DNA of 64,000 nucleotides from an uncultured Myxococcales bacterium (GCA_903936705.1 CAIZWN010000002.1:35870-99869), one strand, 5' to 3'. Shown: positions 1-9,315, numbered from the stretch's first letter. Notes: generated from the sequence alone by a model not told the origin. A program made the numbers and translations.

Positions 1-1530
1 GAGCCTGGACTGCAATTCCTTGACGAACGAGCACTTCGGGTCGCCGCACTCAAGGAACATCGGCTCGAGAACGGCCCCGAACGCCTGCATCGAGGCGCCC
101 TCGGCTGCCAGGATCAGGCCCGTGCCAGTCTTCAGGTGCGCCACGGCACCCTTCGCATCCACATCTTTCAGCCCGGTAACCTTGCCGCCTGCAAAGGTGC
201 CAGCCTTCAGGCCATCGGTGCCGATCCACACCGTCGGACCAACCGCGCCAGGCAGATCAGCCGCATCCGGCACCTGGCCCAGCGGCCGGCATTTCAGCGC
301 GCCAACGCCTTCCACGACCACCTTGCGTGCAACCACCGGGACCTCGCGGAACGTCAACTTGCCGAATACCGTGCGACGGTTCATGTTGTCCAGGCGACGG
401 CGCGCACCGAACGCAACGTAACGGGGCGGCTGCTTCTTGAAAATCTCGACCAGCGCCGCTGGAATGTTCATCGTGGCGTCCTTGTCCATCGACACCAGCA
501 ACGTCTCGAGGTTCTCGGGACCGCGCTCCTTTTCCATGTCGGGCATGCGATCAACCACTGCCTTTTCGAACACCTTCCAGTCCTTGGACGGCACAGCCCA
601 ACCCTTGTCGAAGGACAGGTAGTCGCGCTCTTCCCAGGTCAGCCCGGTCTTCATCACGGTCACGATCGTGTCGCCGACATATGGGGCCTTGGCAATCCCG
701 TCCACCATGACCGGTTCCTCCGAGAACGAAGGAATCGTCAGAAGGCGTGCATCGACATCGGCCAGAAGCGGGGCAAACACCTTGTTGAACTTCGCGTCCG
801 GATGAGCCTTCAGATAGTCGCCGACGATGCGCTTGACGGCTGTCAGGTAGGGGCGCTCCAGCGCAAAGTGGACCGACTCGAACGGGACCGTCTTGCAGAA
901 GTCGCCCATGTGATTCATGCACAGGCGAGCCAGGTACTCCGAGACAGCCTCGCCCTTTTCGCGCGGAAAACTGAACGCCACCTGCCAGTGCCGGAAGAAG
1001 TACACGGCGCGGTCGTCGCCCTCCATGTCCTGGGCGCCATAGAAGGCCTCAAGATGCACGAATGCGTGGTCGAAGTCGGCCAGCAGGTTGGCCACCGGGT
1101 CATCGCACGTCTTCTTCAGCTTGTCATAGGCCGCCATGTAATCCTTGAAATCGACTTCCTTCTTCCAGAACTTCTCCATAGTTTCGAAGAAGTTCGGAAT
1201 GGCATCGAAGTCCTTCTCGACCACGGTGCCCTTCGCCGGCACGACTGCCGCCGTCAGGGGCCGCTGCCAATCGTACTTGAACGTGTCCAGGCGCCAGCGG
1301 ACCAGCGGGCTCTTGGATTTCTCGAACTTGCGCACGTCCTCGGGAACGGTCTTGGCCATGTCCTCGACCCAGCCGTTCAGCGCCTTGTCGACTTCTGCCG
1401 TGATCGCGACCTTCTTTGCGGCAAACGCCGCCTTCTGCTTGGCCGCCATGTCGCCCTTGCCGCAGCCTATGGCTGCCAAGGCAACCATGGCCGCCATGAC
1501 GATCCGAATGTTCCCGGTATTCGAACGCAT
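1..1530 (-). CDS. Large lipoprotein of unknown function (3' end outside window)
   Basis: An open reading frame of 510 codons runs from ATG at 1530 to the window edge without a stop, so the C-terminus is missing. The N-terminus is a lipoprotein signal: a hydrophobic stretch ending in the lipobox AAIGC, with the lipidated cysteine at residue 23, followed by a charged, Lys/Ala-rich start. The rest is soluble, mixed alpha/beta in composition, with a short Lys/Phe-rich segment near residues 90-120. I recognise no domain family. It lies downstream of the MepA-type endopeptidase on the same strand after a 126-bp gap, so it may have its own promoter. Localisation to an envelope membrane is well supported; function is unknown. 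Confidence 0.75.
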   Translation of the reverse strand, partial: MRSNTGNIRIVMAAMVALAAIGCGKGDMAAKQKAAFAAKKVAITAEVDKALNGWVEDMAKTVPEDVRKFEKSKSPLVRWRLDTFKYDWQRPLTAAVVPAKGTVVEKDFDAIPNFFETMEKFWKKEVDFKDYMAAYDKLKKTCDDPVANLLADFDHAFVHLEAFYGAQDMEGDDRAVYFFRHWQVAFSFPREKGEAVSEYLARLCMNHMGDFCKTVPFESVHFALERPYLTAVKRIVGDYLKAHPDAKFNKVFAPLLADVDARLLTIPSFSEEPVMVDGIAKAPYVGDTIVTVMKTGLTWEERDYLSFDKGWAVPSKDWKVFEKAVVDRMPDMEKERGPENLETLLVSMDKDATMNIPAALVEIFKKQPPRYVAFGARRRLDNMNRRTVFGKLTFREVPVVARKVVVEGVGALKCRPLGQVPDAADLPGAVGPTVWIGTDGLKAGTFAGGKVTGLKDVDAKGAVAHLKTGTGLILAAEGASMQAFGAVLEPMFLECGDPKCSFVKELQSRL

Positions 1531-1656
1531 GTCTCCCCCATCATCGAAGGCCCCATCCCGGTTCGGCCAAACTCGACCCGCCCCGGGGGGCGCCCGGTCG
1601 GCCGATGATAGTGCGTGTCGGTTACCGGGGGAAGGGGCGTAAAGTGCCTTCGGACA

Positions 1657-2505
1657 TCAACCCTTGCACTGTCGGTCACCCTTTGGGCACCTGAATCGGA
1701 CGTGCAGGTGAGTCATGTGCTCGTTGTCTCCCTGGATCACTCCATTACCGAAGAACTTCAGATAGCGACTGCGCAAGGACCGATTTTTCACAACGTAGGC
1801 CTTCAACGAGTTGACGACCGTCCAGGACGCGAAGATGAACTGGGTCTCGCGATTGTCCAGCAGGCATTGGATCACGGTCCATTCCTTCTGGACATCCAGG
1901 TTCGTGGCGGTCGCCTCCCGGTTGAAAACCCCTATCGACTGAGGAGGCTTCGTCAGAAAGCCAAGGTCCACATCACGGCCCGACTGGTGCGACAGGTGGT
2001 TCCCGACGTGGCCGCCGTCCCTGGTGGACAGGTCTCCGATGTTGACCGGGGCGCCCTTCTTGTAGTTTGCACGGTAGCGCGACATGCACTGGCGAATGTG
2101 TCGAACGGTGGCCGGCGTACCCCAGGACGTCGTGCGCCCTGCCGGAAGCACGAAACCGACGCCCTTGCGATCGCCGTCGGTATCCAGGTTCACCCCGCCA
2201 CGCAAGTTGCCTGCATTGCAGGAACCCACGGACCCCGGCACGAATACCGGCACGCAATAGCGCAGGTTCTGCCCGCCTCGAACCTGCGGGCCGTTCAGCC
2301 GATTCCAGCGTTGCAAATCAGCGACGCTGGTCTTTGTTCTGCCGGCAACACCTGCCAGAGTCTCACCCTTCTGAACGTTCGTCTGGCGCGCCTTCGTTCC
2401 CTTGGGGCACGTGCGAGGCGATGCTGCGTATGCGTTGGCAGTCGTTGCCAGGATGGCAAGAACCAGCTTCACGACCAGTTTCATTAACGGTACCGGCTTA
2501 TTCAT
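1657..2505 (-). CDS. Penicillin-insensitive murein endopeptidase (MepA/M74-like) with LysM domain
   Basis: The 282-residue protein has a signal peptide (hydrophobic residues about 8-28, ending near AYAAS), then a LysM peptidoglycan-binding module at about 35-85 (KGETLAGVAGRTKTSVADL), then a MepA-type metallopeptidase domain. The catalytic zinc signature is visible as GNHLSHQSGRDVDLGF near residue 168 and HLHVRF close to the C-terminus, both diagnostic of peptidase M74 enzymes that cut D-Ala-meso-DAP crosslinks. It should act in the periplasm on murein crosslinks; the LysM module, absent from E. coli MepA, would tether it to the wall. The start at 2505 overlaps the upstream gene by 8 bp, suggesting translational coupling. 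An internal ATG at residue 8 is an alternative start. Confidence 0.88.
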   Translation of the reverse strand: MNKPVPLMKLVVKLVLAILATTANAYAASPRTCPKGTKARQTNVQKGETLAGVAGRTKTSVADLQRWNRLNGPQVRGGQNLRYCVPVFVPGSVGSCNAGNLRGGVNLDTDGDRKGVGFVLPAGRTTSWGTPATVRHIRQCMSRYRANYKKGAPVNIGDLSTRDGGHVGNHLSHQSGRDVDLGFLTKPPQSIGVFNREATATNLDVQKEWTVIQCLLDNRETQFIFASWTVVNSLKAYVVKNRSLRSRYLKFFGNGVIQGDNEHMTHLHVRFRCPKGDRQCKG

Positions 2506-3319
2506 CGGGTGCCTGCTGCTCCAGTACGACGTGAATACGCTGCGTCAAGCCGGGTGCGACATGCACCATGAACTGTCGGATCCGGCCCGACTCGCCGGTA
2601 ACAACCACCTGGTGTTCGCCCTCGACGACCTGAAGCGCATCCACCGGCAACTGGACCGTGTCCCAGCCATCGATCGTCGCCGATGCCGGTTCGGATGCGG
2701 TCATGGTCACCCACCCCAGCTTCTCGGCCGGATAGTAGAGATCCCGCATGGGCAACGTATCCAGGCGGGCGCGAACCTCGGCCGTCACCGACGATATGAC
2801 GCGCAAGGCGCATGGCGCCTCTCGAAGAGCCGCCTGGGTCAGATGATAGCGCACCATGCTCCGACCCCAGGCCGACCATACCTCGTACCTGGGCTGATCC
2901 GCCGGGGCAGTTTTGTTGGCAGCCCTCCCGGCCGTCGCAACGCCGGGAACCTGACACGTCCAGGCACCTGCCTCCTTCAAAACAGCCAACAGCGACGCAG
3001 CATTATTTCCTTCCAGCAGGCGAACGCGCTCGCGCTGGCCGGTCTGGCAAAGGTTCTCCTTGACCAGACTGACGATGACCGTCGAACCGCGAACCGTGAC
3101 GTCCCACGACACAACCGTAAACGGCGACACGCCGCCATCAAGAGTGATCCTGACAAACGATCCGTCCGGTGCTGCTGTCGAATCGACCACTGGCAGGGCC
3201 GGTTCGGCGGCCGCGACGAACGCCGGAAGACACAGGACAGCGGCAGCAAGAAGGACGCCCGCGCCACCAGCGCCGGCAAGCTTCAGTCTGCTGGACCCTG
3301 ATACAACCCGCGAGTACAT
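2498..3319 (-). CDS. Secreted protein with C-terminal PEGA-like domain
   Basis: The 273-residue protein starts at ATG 3319; an upstream in-frame GTG at 3355 would add 12 residues and nearly touch the divergent gene. A long hydrophobic segment at about residues 15-38 ending AFVAAAEP is a signal peptide. The middle contains two cysteines (ENLCQTGQ and AWTCQVPG) that could form a disulfide. The last 80 residues (EPASATIDGWDTVQLPVDAL...GEHQVVVTGESG) resemble a PEGA beta-sandwich, a fold common in surface proteins of deltaproteobacteria. It is cotranscribed with the murein endopeptidase gene, which it overlaps by 8 bp, so a role in cell-wall remodelling is plausible but only inferred from context. 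Confidence 0.7.
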   Translation of the reverse strand: MYSRVVSGSSRLKLAGAGGAGVLLAAAVLCLPAFVAAAEPALPVVDSTAAPDGSFVRITLDGGVSPFTVVSWDVTVRGSTVIVSLVKENLCQTGQRERVRLLEGNNAASLLAVLKEAGAWTCQVPGVATAGRAANKTAPADQPRYEVWSAWGRSMVRYHLTQAALREAPCALRVISSVTAEVRARLDTLPMRDLYYPAEKLGWVTMTASEPASATIDGWDTVQLPVDALQVVEGEHQVVVTGESGRIRQFMVHVAPGLTQRIHVVLEQQAPDE

Positions 3320-3356
3320 CCCACCGCCGTCGCTGTCACGTGCTAGAATCCGCACG

Positions 3357-3998
3357 ATGCGCCTTGCCTACTGCATCGCGACCGTCTTCGCGGTCGCAAC
3401 GCCGGCTACTCTAGCACGCGCGGAAACACCCCGCGAATGCGCAGCCATACCACGCCCATCTGCCGGTGAGACACGGCCATTCGCCAAATCCGGCCCGTAC
3501 GCCGCCGGATTGAAGGCATTGGTCCCAGGTCGAGAGGCTCGGGCGTCCAGGGATCTGGCTGCCGCCTGGGGCAGGGTTCGCGCCGAACTTTCAAAAGCGT
3601 TCGCATCCGGCGAATGCAAGGAAACCGTCATACAGAAGGCGCTTGACCGCAGGGTCTTCGTAAACCCACCTCACGCCGTCGCGGGCGAGGACCGATACCT
3701 GCCACCACGCCCGGTTGCGTTGGCCGTGGCCGCTGGCCTGTGTGCCTCGGGTGACCCCGATGGTGCGGCGATCTGGCTGATGGACACCACCGGCGCCGAG
3801 GATGCGCCTGCACGGGCCTCGGCAGCGATTCTTTGGGCCGCCGCCGGGAGGCTTGATGCCGCAAGGGCGCTGCTGCCGCCCAATGCGAAAGGACCCCACT
3901 GGGAAGCGGCCAGACGTGCCATCGAATTCCGTTCCAGCCAGGCTGCCGACGAAACGCAGTCGCCGCAGTTGGCAAAACCAAGGCGGAGTATCCAGTGA
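3357..3998 (+). CDS. Secreted alpha-helical protein of unknown function
   Basis: The 213-residue product begins with a clear signal peptide (MRLAYCIATVFAVATPATLARA, cleavage near residue 22). The open frame extends further upstream, but that part lies antisense to the divergent gene and lacks a signal, so ATG 3357 is preferred. The mature part is Ala-rich and helical, with TPR-like segments such as GDPDGAAIWLMDTTGAEDAPARASAAILWAAAGRLDAARALL, but no family can be named. The stop overlaps the next start in a GTGA arrangement, indicating translational coupling with the small cysteine protein and the ATP-grasp gene that follow. Confidence 0.65.
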   Translation: MRLAYCIATVFAVATPATLARAETPRECAAIPRPSAGETRPFAKSGPYAAGLKALVPGREARASRDLAAAWGRVRAELSKAFASGECKETVIQKALDRRVFVNPPHAVAGEDRYLPPRPVALAVAAGLCASGDPDGAAIWLMDTTGAEDAPARASAAILWAAAGRLDAARALLPPNAKGPHWEAARRAIEFRSSQAADETQSPQLAKPRRSIQ

Positions 3999-4222
3999 AG
4001 GCTCACGTGAAACCCTATTTGCCCTCACCGGGCGAGCACGAGCGCTTCCTTGCGCAGGTGGCGACATTTGATTTCAGGTGGCGCTGTCCCGACTGCATTC
4101 ATGTGGCGCCAGCATCCGAAAAATGCAGCCTGGAGTTCCGCACGCAGGACTTGATGGCAGCGACATCGTTCGTTGAAGCCCGTGGAAACTTCACATTCTG
4201 CAAGTATTTCGAGGCTGCGTAA
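3995..4222 (+). CDS. Small cysteine-containing (putative metal-binding) protein
   Basis: The 75-residue protein starts at a GTG that overlaps the previous stop codon (GTGA). It has four cysteines, arranged as CPDC near residue 31, a single C 12 residues later and a final C near the C-terminus (FCKYFEAA). This pattern suggests a small zinc or iron-sulfur site. The coupling to its neighbours and the conserved-looking cysteine spacing support a real gene despite its size. I do not recognise the family. Confidence 0.6.
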   Translation: MKAHVKPYLPSPGEHERFLAQVATFDFRWRCPDCIHVAPASEKCSLEFRTQDLMAATSFVEARGNFTFCKYFEAA

Positions 4223-4239
4223 GCCGGTGGAGGCGTTGC

Positions 4240-5304
4240 GTGCTTGGATCGGCAAAACGCGTTCTGGTCCCAGGTGCTGGCGGTCCGGGCGCCGTGAACC
4301 TTACCAGGGGCCTGCTGGCCGCACCCGAACCTGTGTTCACCGTGGGGTGTGACGCCAGCCCCTATTACATCCATCTGGCCCTGACACACGAAAGGGCACT
4401 GGTACCTCGCTGTTCAGACGAGACAGCTTACATGGACGCGGTCTGCACCTTGATTCGCAACTACCGCCTGAATGCTGTCTTCCCGAACAGCAGTCTCGAA
4501 ATGCTGGTGCTGACGAAAAACCGCGAGCGCCTGGAGGAACTGGGTGCCCGGATGCTGGTGCCGTCCCTGGAAACGCAGCTGATAGCCGCAAGCAAATGGC
4601 AGACGTGGCAGCATTGGCAGGCCGCCGGTATTCCGATACCGCAAACCGTAAGCATTGATAGCGACGATGACATCCAGCGGGCGTTCGACGAGATCCCGAC
4701 GCGGCCAGTCTGGTTCCGAGGTTCCGGCATCCCTGGTCGCGGGATCGGCGGTGGTGCCCTGCCCTGCCGCACCCCGCTGGAGGCGCGCGGCTGGATAGCC
4801 TTTCACGACGGCTTCGGCGCCTTCATCGCATCGGAATACCTGCCGGGCGAAAACCTGACGTGGCTGGGCCTGTTTCGCAACGGGGAGTTGGTCACCAGCC
4901 AGGGCCGTCAGCGTGACGCGTACGTCATCCCGCATGTCAGCCCGTCGGGAATTACCGGCGCGCCAGCCATCAGTCATACGGTGCACCGCAAGGACCTGAA
5001 CGACCTGGGCCTGCGGTGCGTCCTGGCCGTTGATCCGGCATTCCACGGGGTTGCGTTCGTCGATGCAAAGGCGGCTGCTGACGGCTCGCTGAAGCCTACC
5101 GAGGTGAACGCCGGGCGCCTGGGCACGACCCACCACTTCTATTCGGCAGCCGGCGCCAATTTCCCCTGGTGGATGCTTCGGATTGCCTTCCGCGAATCCA
5201 TGCCTGAACTGGCGCTGTTCGACATTCTTCCGGCAGACCTTTACTGGATTCGCACACTTGACGCGGGACCAGTACTGGTGAACAAAACCGACCTGAGTTT
5301 GTAG
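4240..5304 (+). CDS. ATP-grasp enzyme, carbamoyl-phosphate-synthase-like
   Basis: The 354-residue protein starts at GTG 4240 behind a GGTGGAGG ribosome-binding site. The N-terminus is a pre-ATP-grasp Rossmann-like domain (RVLVPGAGGPGAVNLTRGL). It is followed by an ATP-grasp core with ASKWQTWQHWQAAGIPIPQT, the nucleotide-binding segment WFRGSGIPGRGIGGGAL, SEYLPGENLTWLGLF, and a terminal metal-ligand region FVDAKAAADGSLKPTEVNAGR. Such enzymes join a carboxylate to an amine or thiol through an acyl phosphate. The substrate cannot be read from the sequence. It closes a three-gene unit with a secreted protein and a small cysteine protein, and its end is only 9 bp from the convergent gspN stop. Confidence 0.75.
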   Translation: MLGSAKRVLVPGAGGPGAVNLTRGLLAAPEPVFTVGCDASPYYIHLALTHERALVPRCSDETAYMDAVCTLIRNYRLNAVFPNSSLEMLVLTKNRERLEELGARMLVPSLETQLIAASKWQTWQHWQAAGIPIPQTVSIDSDDDIQRAFDEIPTRPVWFRGSGIPGRGIGGGALPCRTPLEARGWIAFHDGFGAFIASEYLPGENLTWLGLFRNGELVTSQGRQRDAYVIPHVSPSGITGAPAISHTVHRKDLNDLGLRCVLAVDPAFHGVAFVDAKAAADGSLKPTEVNAGRLGTTHHFYSAAGANFPWWMLRIAFRESMPELALFDILPADLYWIRTLDAGPVLVNKTDLSL

Positions 5305-5313
5305 GGCTGGTGA

Positions 5314-6828
5314 CTATTCCTGGCCTTCGCCTTCGCCTGCAGCAGGGGCCGCTGCCGGGGCAGGAGCAGCCCCGTCGGATCCTTCCCCCGCTTCCCCGCC
5401 GCCTTCTGGAACCAGGCCTCGGATGCGCGCACGGCCTATTACAGTCGGCATCATGGGTTGCGACCTGGCCGCTGCCTGCGCCGCTGCCTGCGCCGCTGCC
5501 TGCGCCGTAGCGGCTGCATTCGCGGCACCGGTCAGACCCCCTGACATCCCGGCGCCACTGGCAGTATTCTCCGCCGTTGGCAGGGGCTCCTGACGAGGAG
5601 GCTGGGGCGGGATCTGCACTGGCATGGCAGGGGCCTGCGGGGCTGCAGGGGTCGGGCTCGTCGGCGCCGTCCGTGGCACATTCGGAACGACGGGCTTCGA
5701 ACCCGTATCCTTGGCATCTGTCTTGTCGTCAACCTTTGCCGGCAACTTGAAGTCGCCGCCGCGAATCGACGGTTTCTTGGGCTGGCACGATGGGCGCTCG
5801 ACCGTTCCCGAGCACGTAAGCCCCCAGTAGGACCCGGACTGGGCCGAACGCCACTTCGGATCCATGCCCAGGATGGTGCGCAGGAACCTGTTCGGAGTTG
5901 ACACTTCGGTCCCGGCTCGAACCTGCCTGTCGAAGAACGGTTCGCTTAGACTGAACGCCAAATCCACGGTCAAGGCTCCATCCTTGAACGGGCGGGCTGG
6001 CACCAGCCGAATCACCGAATGGCCCTCGACCTGGGCTTTTGCGTCAGATCCGTCCAGGTCGGCCTTTTCGATATGCAGGACTGTCGCGTCGCCGCCCGGA
6101 CCCTTGCGGTCGGCCTTGAAGGCCGGAATGTTCGAACGCTTGTCCAGGTTTATCGCCAGGGTCAGCGTGCCAAGGTCCACGTCGGACAAGCTGATATTTG
6201 CATGCGTCGAACCTCTCAACGTTGGCTTCGGGACGCGAATCCCATCGGCCTTCAGGTCCAGATGCCCCTTGCTGGAGGCCAAACCTCCCTTCAAGTCATA
6301 CGTCATCGTCCCCTTCAGCACAGACAGCTTCCCGAAAAATCTGATTCCGAAGACGGGCATATCGGAAGGCAGCGGAAAATCCTGCGCAGACTCAATTTCG
6401 ACAGTCACGGTCTCGGCAGTTTTCACGACGACAACTGGCCCAAGCACGCCCTCGCCCGAGTAGACCGTGGCCTTCACCTTCAGGTCGCCTAGAAGCAGAC
6501 TTAACAGGCCCAGGGACAGATCCAGCCGGTCGGCCGACAAGGTACGCAGATCCTCGTACGCGGAGCCGTCCGGATTTGTCCCCCGATCCGGCGGCAATTC
6601 GACCTTCAGCCCGGTCAAACGAACGCTGCCGAACCCGCGAATGGACAGATCCTGGATTTTGACGGTCACCCCGCCCTGGGACAGGCGGTTTTCAAGATAC
6701 CCGCGCAGTCGCGAGGCCGGGAAGGTCCAGACCACCGACAGCGCGAACAGCAGCAACCCGAATGCAACGTATCCTGATATGCGGGCGGCCTTTCTTACGA
6801 CCGGTTTCCGGGTCCACTCGAACGTCAT
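5314..6828 (-). CDS. gspN: Type II secretion system protein GspN (AsmA-like inner-membrane protein)
   Basis: The 504-residue protein is the last gene of the gsp operon. A single transmembrane helix at about residues 18-38 is followed by a periplasmic beta-rich domain (LRGYLENRLSQGGVTVKIQDLSIRGFGSVRLTGLKVELP), typical of GspN proteins of deltaproteobacterial systems that belong to the AsmA/DUF748 superfamily. The C-terminal 130 residues are low-complexity: a Pro/Gln-rich stretch (about 390-420), then repeated AQAAAQAAA, then an acidic Gly/Glu tail. ATG 6828 is chosen over the TTG one codon upstream because AAGGAGG precedes it. The domain order and operon position make the identity firm; the tail is unusual. 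Confidence 0.82.
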   Translation of the reverse strand: MTFEWTRKPVVRKAARISGYVAFGLLLFALSVVWTFPASRLRGYLENRLSQGGVTVKIQDLSIRGFGSVRLTGLKVELPPDRGTNPDGSAYEDLRTLSADRLDLSLGLLSLLLGDLKVKATVYSGEGVLGPVVVVKTAETVTVEIESAQDFPLPSDMPVFGIRFFGKLSVLKGTMTYDLKGGLASSKGHLDLKADGIRVPKPTLRGSTHANISLSDVDLGTLTLAINLDKRSNIPAFKADRKGPGGDATVLHIEKADLDGSDAKAQVEGHSVIRLVPARPFKDGALTVDLAFSLSEPFFDRQVRAGTEVSTPNRFLRTILGMDPKWRSAQSGSYWGLTCSGTVERPSCQPKKPSIRGGDFKLPAKVDDKTDAKDTGSKPVVPNVPRTAPTSPTPAAPQAPAMPVQIPPQPPRQEPLPTAENTASGAGMSGGLTGAANAAATAQAAAQAAAQAAARSQPMMPTVIGRARIRGLVPEGGGEAGEGSDGAAPAPAAAPAAGEGEGQE

Positions 6829-6852
6829 CAACCCCTCCTTACCCAGCCGACC

Positions 6853-7551
6853 CTACTCGGTAGCTCCCGAGGCTTCCGTTGCCGCGGCCGGTGTCTCGTC
6901 GCCACCGCCGCCTCCCCCCTGGAACTGGAAGGTCGCTACGGTGACCTGCGCCCGAACGTGCTCCATGTTGTTGAACTTGCGGGCAAGGTCCAGCCTGGTC
7001 ACGAACAGGATCTCCTTGCCCTGTTCCACCTGGTCCAGCAGCGACAGAAGATCTGCGCTGGGAACCTCCTTGAACTCCAGGCCCTGCTCGATCTGGACTA
7101 TACCGGTGGCAGATTCCTTTGATTTGCCCTTGGCCGCCTTCTTCCTGGACTTGCCCACCTCGACCGGGGTGTCGGTCGTCTTTCCCTCGAACGACACTAT
7201 GTCGGCAAGGGTGTCGCCCAGCGCACCAGGCACATCCGAGGACATCGACTGCCTCTTCAGCAGGTCGTTCACCAGCGAGCGAGCCGTCGATTTGTTCCCC
7301 CGGATCGCGTCCTCGATGGCCTTCTTCTGGTCGCTGAGTTCCTTGTATCGCGGCTCCAGGGCGCGGGCCTCGGCCATCACGGTCCTGCCGTGGTCTATCT
7401 CGTCCTGGATCGACCCGAATACCGCTGACATGGCCAGGAAAATGGCCACCAGCACGGTCCCGCAAGCCGCAGCGGCCAGGACAAGAAACAGCCGCCGCTC
7501 GCGCTGCGTCATCCGGGCCACCATGGCGTCGAACGAATCAACCAGTTTCAT
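6853..7551 (-). CDS. gspM: Type II secretion system inner-membrane protein GspM
   Basis: The 232-residue protein has a short cytoplasmic N-terminus (MTQRERRLF), a transmembrane helix at about 20-40 and a long periplasmic coiled-coil followed by a small ferredoxin-like domain. This is the classic bitopic GspM layout, larger than many GspM proteins (about 160-200 residues). It partners with GspL in the inner-membrane platform. It lies 23 bp downstream of gspL and 24 bp upstream of gspN. The C-terminus has a glycine run (QGGGGGGDE). Sequence similarity of GspM proteins is low, so the call rests on topology and operon position. Confidence 0.82.
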   Translation of the reverse strand: MKLVDSFDAMVARMTQRERRLFLVLAAAACGTVLVAIFLAMSAVFGSIQDEIDHGRTVMAEARALEPRYKELSDQKKAIEDAIRGNKSTARSLVNDLLKRQSMSSDVPGALGDTLADIVSFEGKTTDTPVEVGKSRKKAAKGKSKESATGIVQIEQGLEFKEVPSADLLSLLDQVEQGKEILFVTRLDLARKFNNMEHVRAQVTVATFQFQGGGGGGDETPAAATEASGATE

Positions 7552-7574
7552 CGGTTCGAACCCTCCCCGCGCCT

Positions 7575-9305
7575 TCAGTTGGCGGACGCGGCCTTATCCT
7601 TCGAGCCGGTTTCCTTGGCCCCGTCCTTCGCTCCGTCCTTCGCTGCGTCCTTGGCACTGTCCTTGGCAACGTCCTTGGCGCTGTCCTTGACCTTCTTGGC
7701 AGCATCCTTGGTGGTGCAATCGACCGTCATTCGCAACGTGAATCGCTGCCAGCCCTGGTGTCGCTGAAACTGGATGCGCTCGGTACTTTCGGACACCACC
7801 TCGCTGATGCACGAATCAGCGTTGAGGTTTGCGACAAAGTGGTCCAGGGTTTCGATTGTCTCGGCCTCGCCACGAATCGTGGCCTGCCGCTGTTCTATCC
7901 GCAGGTTCTCCAGTTCAACCGCCCAGGCACCTTCCGCCGCAGCAGGCGCCGATTCGGTACCGTCCTCACCACTCTTTACCGCAGCCGGGGCGCTGTTGAC
8001 GGCATGACCGACGTCCATCATGGCCTTCGAGATGCGCTGCAACGTGCCCACCGCAGTCCACCTGGGGAAGATCCGCACGTCCTCCTCGGACACCGATTTC
8101 AGGGTCTTCAGCACGGTGTCGAAACTGTCCTTCTCGGCGCCAAGGACCTCCTTGGAAAAGGCCTTCAACTCGGCAATGCCGGCATCGCGTTCGGCCCTCA
8201 AACCCATGTATCTGACGACGCCTCTACCGATACCCAGCGACGCGAACAGCGCCAGGATCACGAAGAAATATATCGCCCGCTCACGAAATACGCTGCTTGC
8301 GCCCTCGGTGGCAAAGACGCCCGATCGCAGGTTCAGACTGCCGGGACCTCCACCGCTTGCGGTACCCAATGCCAGCGCAAGGGCCTTTGTCATCGCCGGC
8401 GACAATCCTTGACATGAGGACGCACCTGGAATCGGCAAGCGGCCCGGATCCAGGATATCGCACGGAAGGTTCAACGCCTCCTGCAGCGGACCTGCCAGCA
8501 CGAACGCATCGGGCCCGGCCACAAGGACACGCCCTACCGACGCCCCACCCTCGGCCGCCACAGCCGCGCTGAGGACCACTTCGCGCAGGAATGCGGCTGC
8601 GACATCCCCGCCGCCTACCACCGGTTCGCCAAGGCGCACCGCCCTTGTCAGTACCGATTGCTGCCCCCTGGCGACGGCGATCTCCACGAGGTCGTCATCG
8701 ACCCAAACCAGCATCTGAACCTCGCTGGCCCCGTCGTCAGCAACACTTGCGGTGAACGGCAACAGGCTCAGAAGGCACTGCCCCTCCACACCCACATGTG
8801 CCGGTTCCAGACCGTCAACCCGCGCCGCATCAAGGAATTCGCGAAACTCGTTCATCGGCACGGCAACCGCCAGAACCTCGGTCCCGGCAGCCCCTTCGAT
8901 CGGAACCTTCTCGTAGGCACAGTGGATCTGGTCGGGATTAACGGGCACCAACCCGATCATCTGGAACGGCAAGGCCGCCTCGACCTGCGAGGCCTTCTTG
9001 AACGGCAGGGACATGCGCCGAACGAACGCCCGGTCGCCAGGATAAGCCAGCACCACCGTATCGCCGGGCGCCGGAGGAGGCGTCACACAGTTTGCCACAA
9101 GGTCCCAGGTACGCTGAAGCGTTCGCGAATCCTCGGCGGACTCGTCCGGAGGTTCCTCGGCGCCTTCCCAGGCCATGACCGTCGGCTTGGCCCTGCGCGA
9201 CATCTCGAAGGCCGCCTTCAACTCGAAACGCCTCAGCCGGGTCTCGATGACAGCCACGCGGACCATCTCGTTCCCGACACAAATCCCGAAGACCCGGTGA
9301 CCCAT
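7575..9305 (-). CDS. gspL: Type II secretion system protein GspL (PilM-like cytoplasmic domain)
   Basis: The 576-residue protein has an N-terminal actin-like (PilM/GspL) cytoplasmic domain (about 1-330), beginning FGICVGNEMVRVAVIETRLRRFELKAAF, a transmembrane helix near 348-366, and a periplasmic ferredoxin-like domain after about 380. It links the GspE ATPase to the membrane platform. ATG 9305 is chosen because GAGGTGAGC precedes it; an upstream GTG adds two residues. The last 45 residues are a Lys/Asp/Ala-rich repeat (KDSAKDVAKDSAKDAAKDGA) encoded by a 12-bp tandem repeat, which standard GspL proteins lack. It is 10 bp downstream of gspK. Confidence 0.87.
   Translation of the reverse strand: MGHRVFGICVGNEMVRVAVIETRLRRFELKAAFEMSRRAKPTVMAWEGAEEPPDESAEDSRTLQRTWDLVANCVTPPPAPGDTVVLAYPGDRAFVRRMSLPFKKASQVEAALPFQMIGLVPVNPDQIHCAYEKVPIEGAAGTEVLAVAVPMNEFREFLDAARVDGLEPAHVGVEGQCLLSLLPFTASVADDGASEVQMLVWVDDDLVEIAVARGQQSVLTRAVRLGEPVVGGGDVAAAFLREVVLSAAVAAEGGASVGRVLVAGPDAFVLAGPLQEALNLPCDILDPGRLPIPGASSCQGLSPAMTKALALALGTASGGGPGSLNLRSGVFATEGASSVFRERAIYFFVILALFASLGIGRGVVRYMGLRAERDAGIAELKAFSKEVLGAEKDSFDTVLKTLKSVSEEDVRIFPRWTAVGTLQRISKAMMDVGHAVNSAPAAVKSGEDGTESAPAAAEGAWAVELENLRIEQRQATIRGEAETIETLDHFVANLNADSCISEVVSESTERIQFQRHQGWQRFTLRMTVDCTTKDAAKKVKDSAKDVAKDSAKDAAKDGAKDGAKETGSKDKAASAN
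7623..7694 (-). repeat. 12-bp tandem repeat encoding the GspL C-terminal tail
   Basis: Six consecutive 12-bp units of the form GTCCTTSGCNNN (plus strand) encode the tetrapeptide series K-D-x-A at the C-terminus of GspL. The units differ mainly in their last three bases, so the array is an imperfect tandem duplication in frame. Copy-number change would alter tail length by four residues per unit. Confidence 0.85.
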
Positions 9306-9315
9306 GCTCACCTCG

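Noticed and set aside
136..1608. 490-codon plus-strand frame at the window start
   Set aside because: The opposite strand encodes a lipoprotein with a proper lipobox and start; the plus frame has a composition typical of antisense frames.
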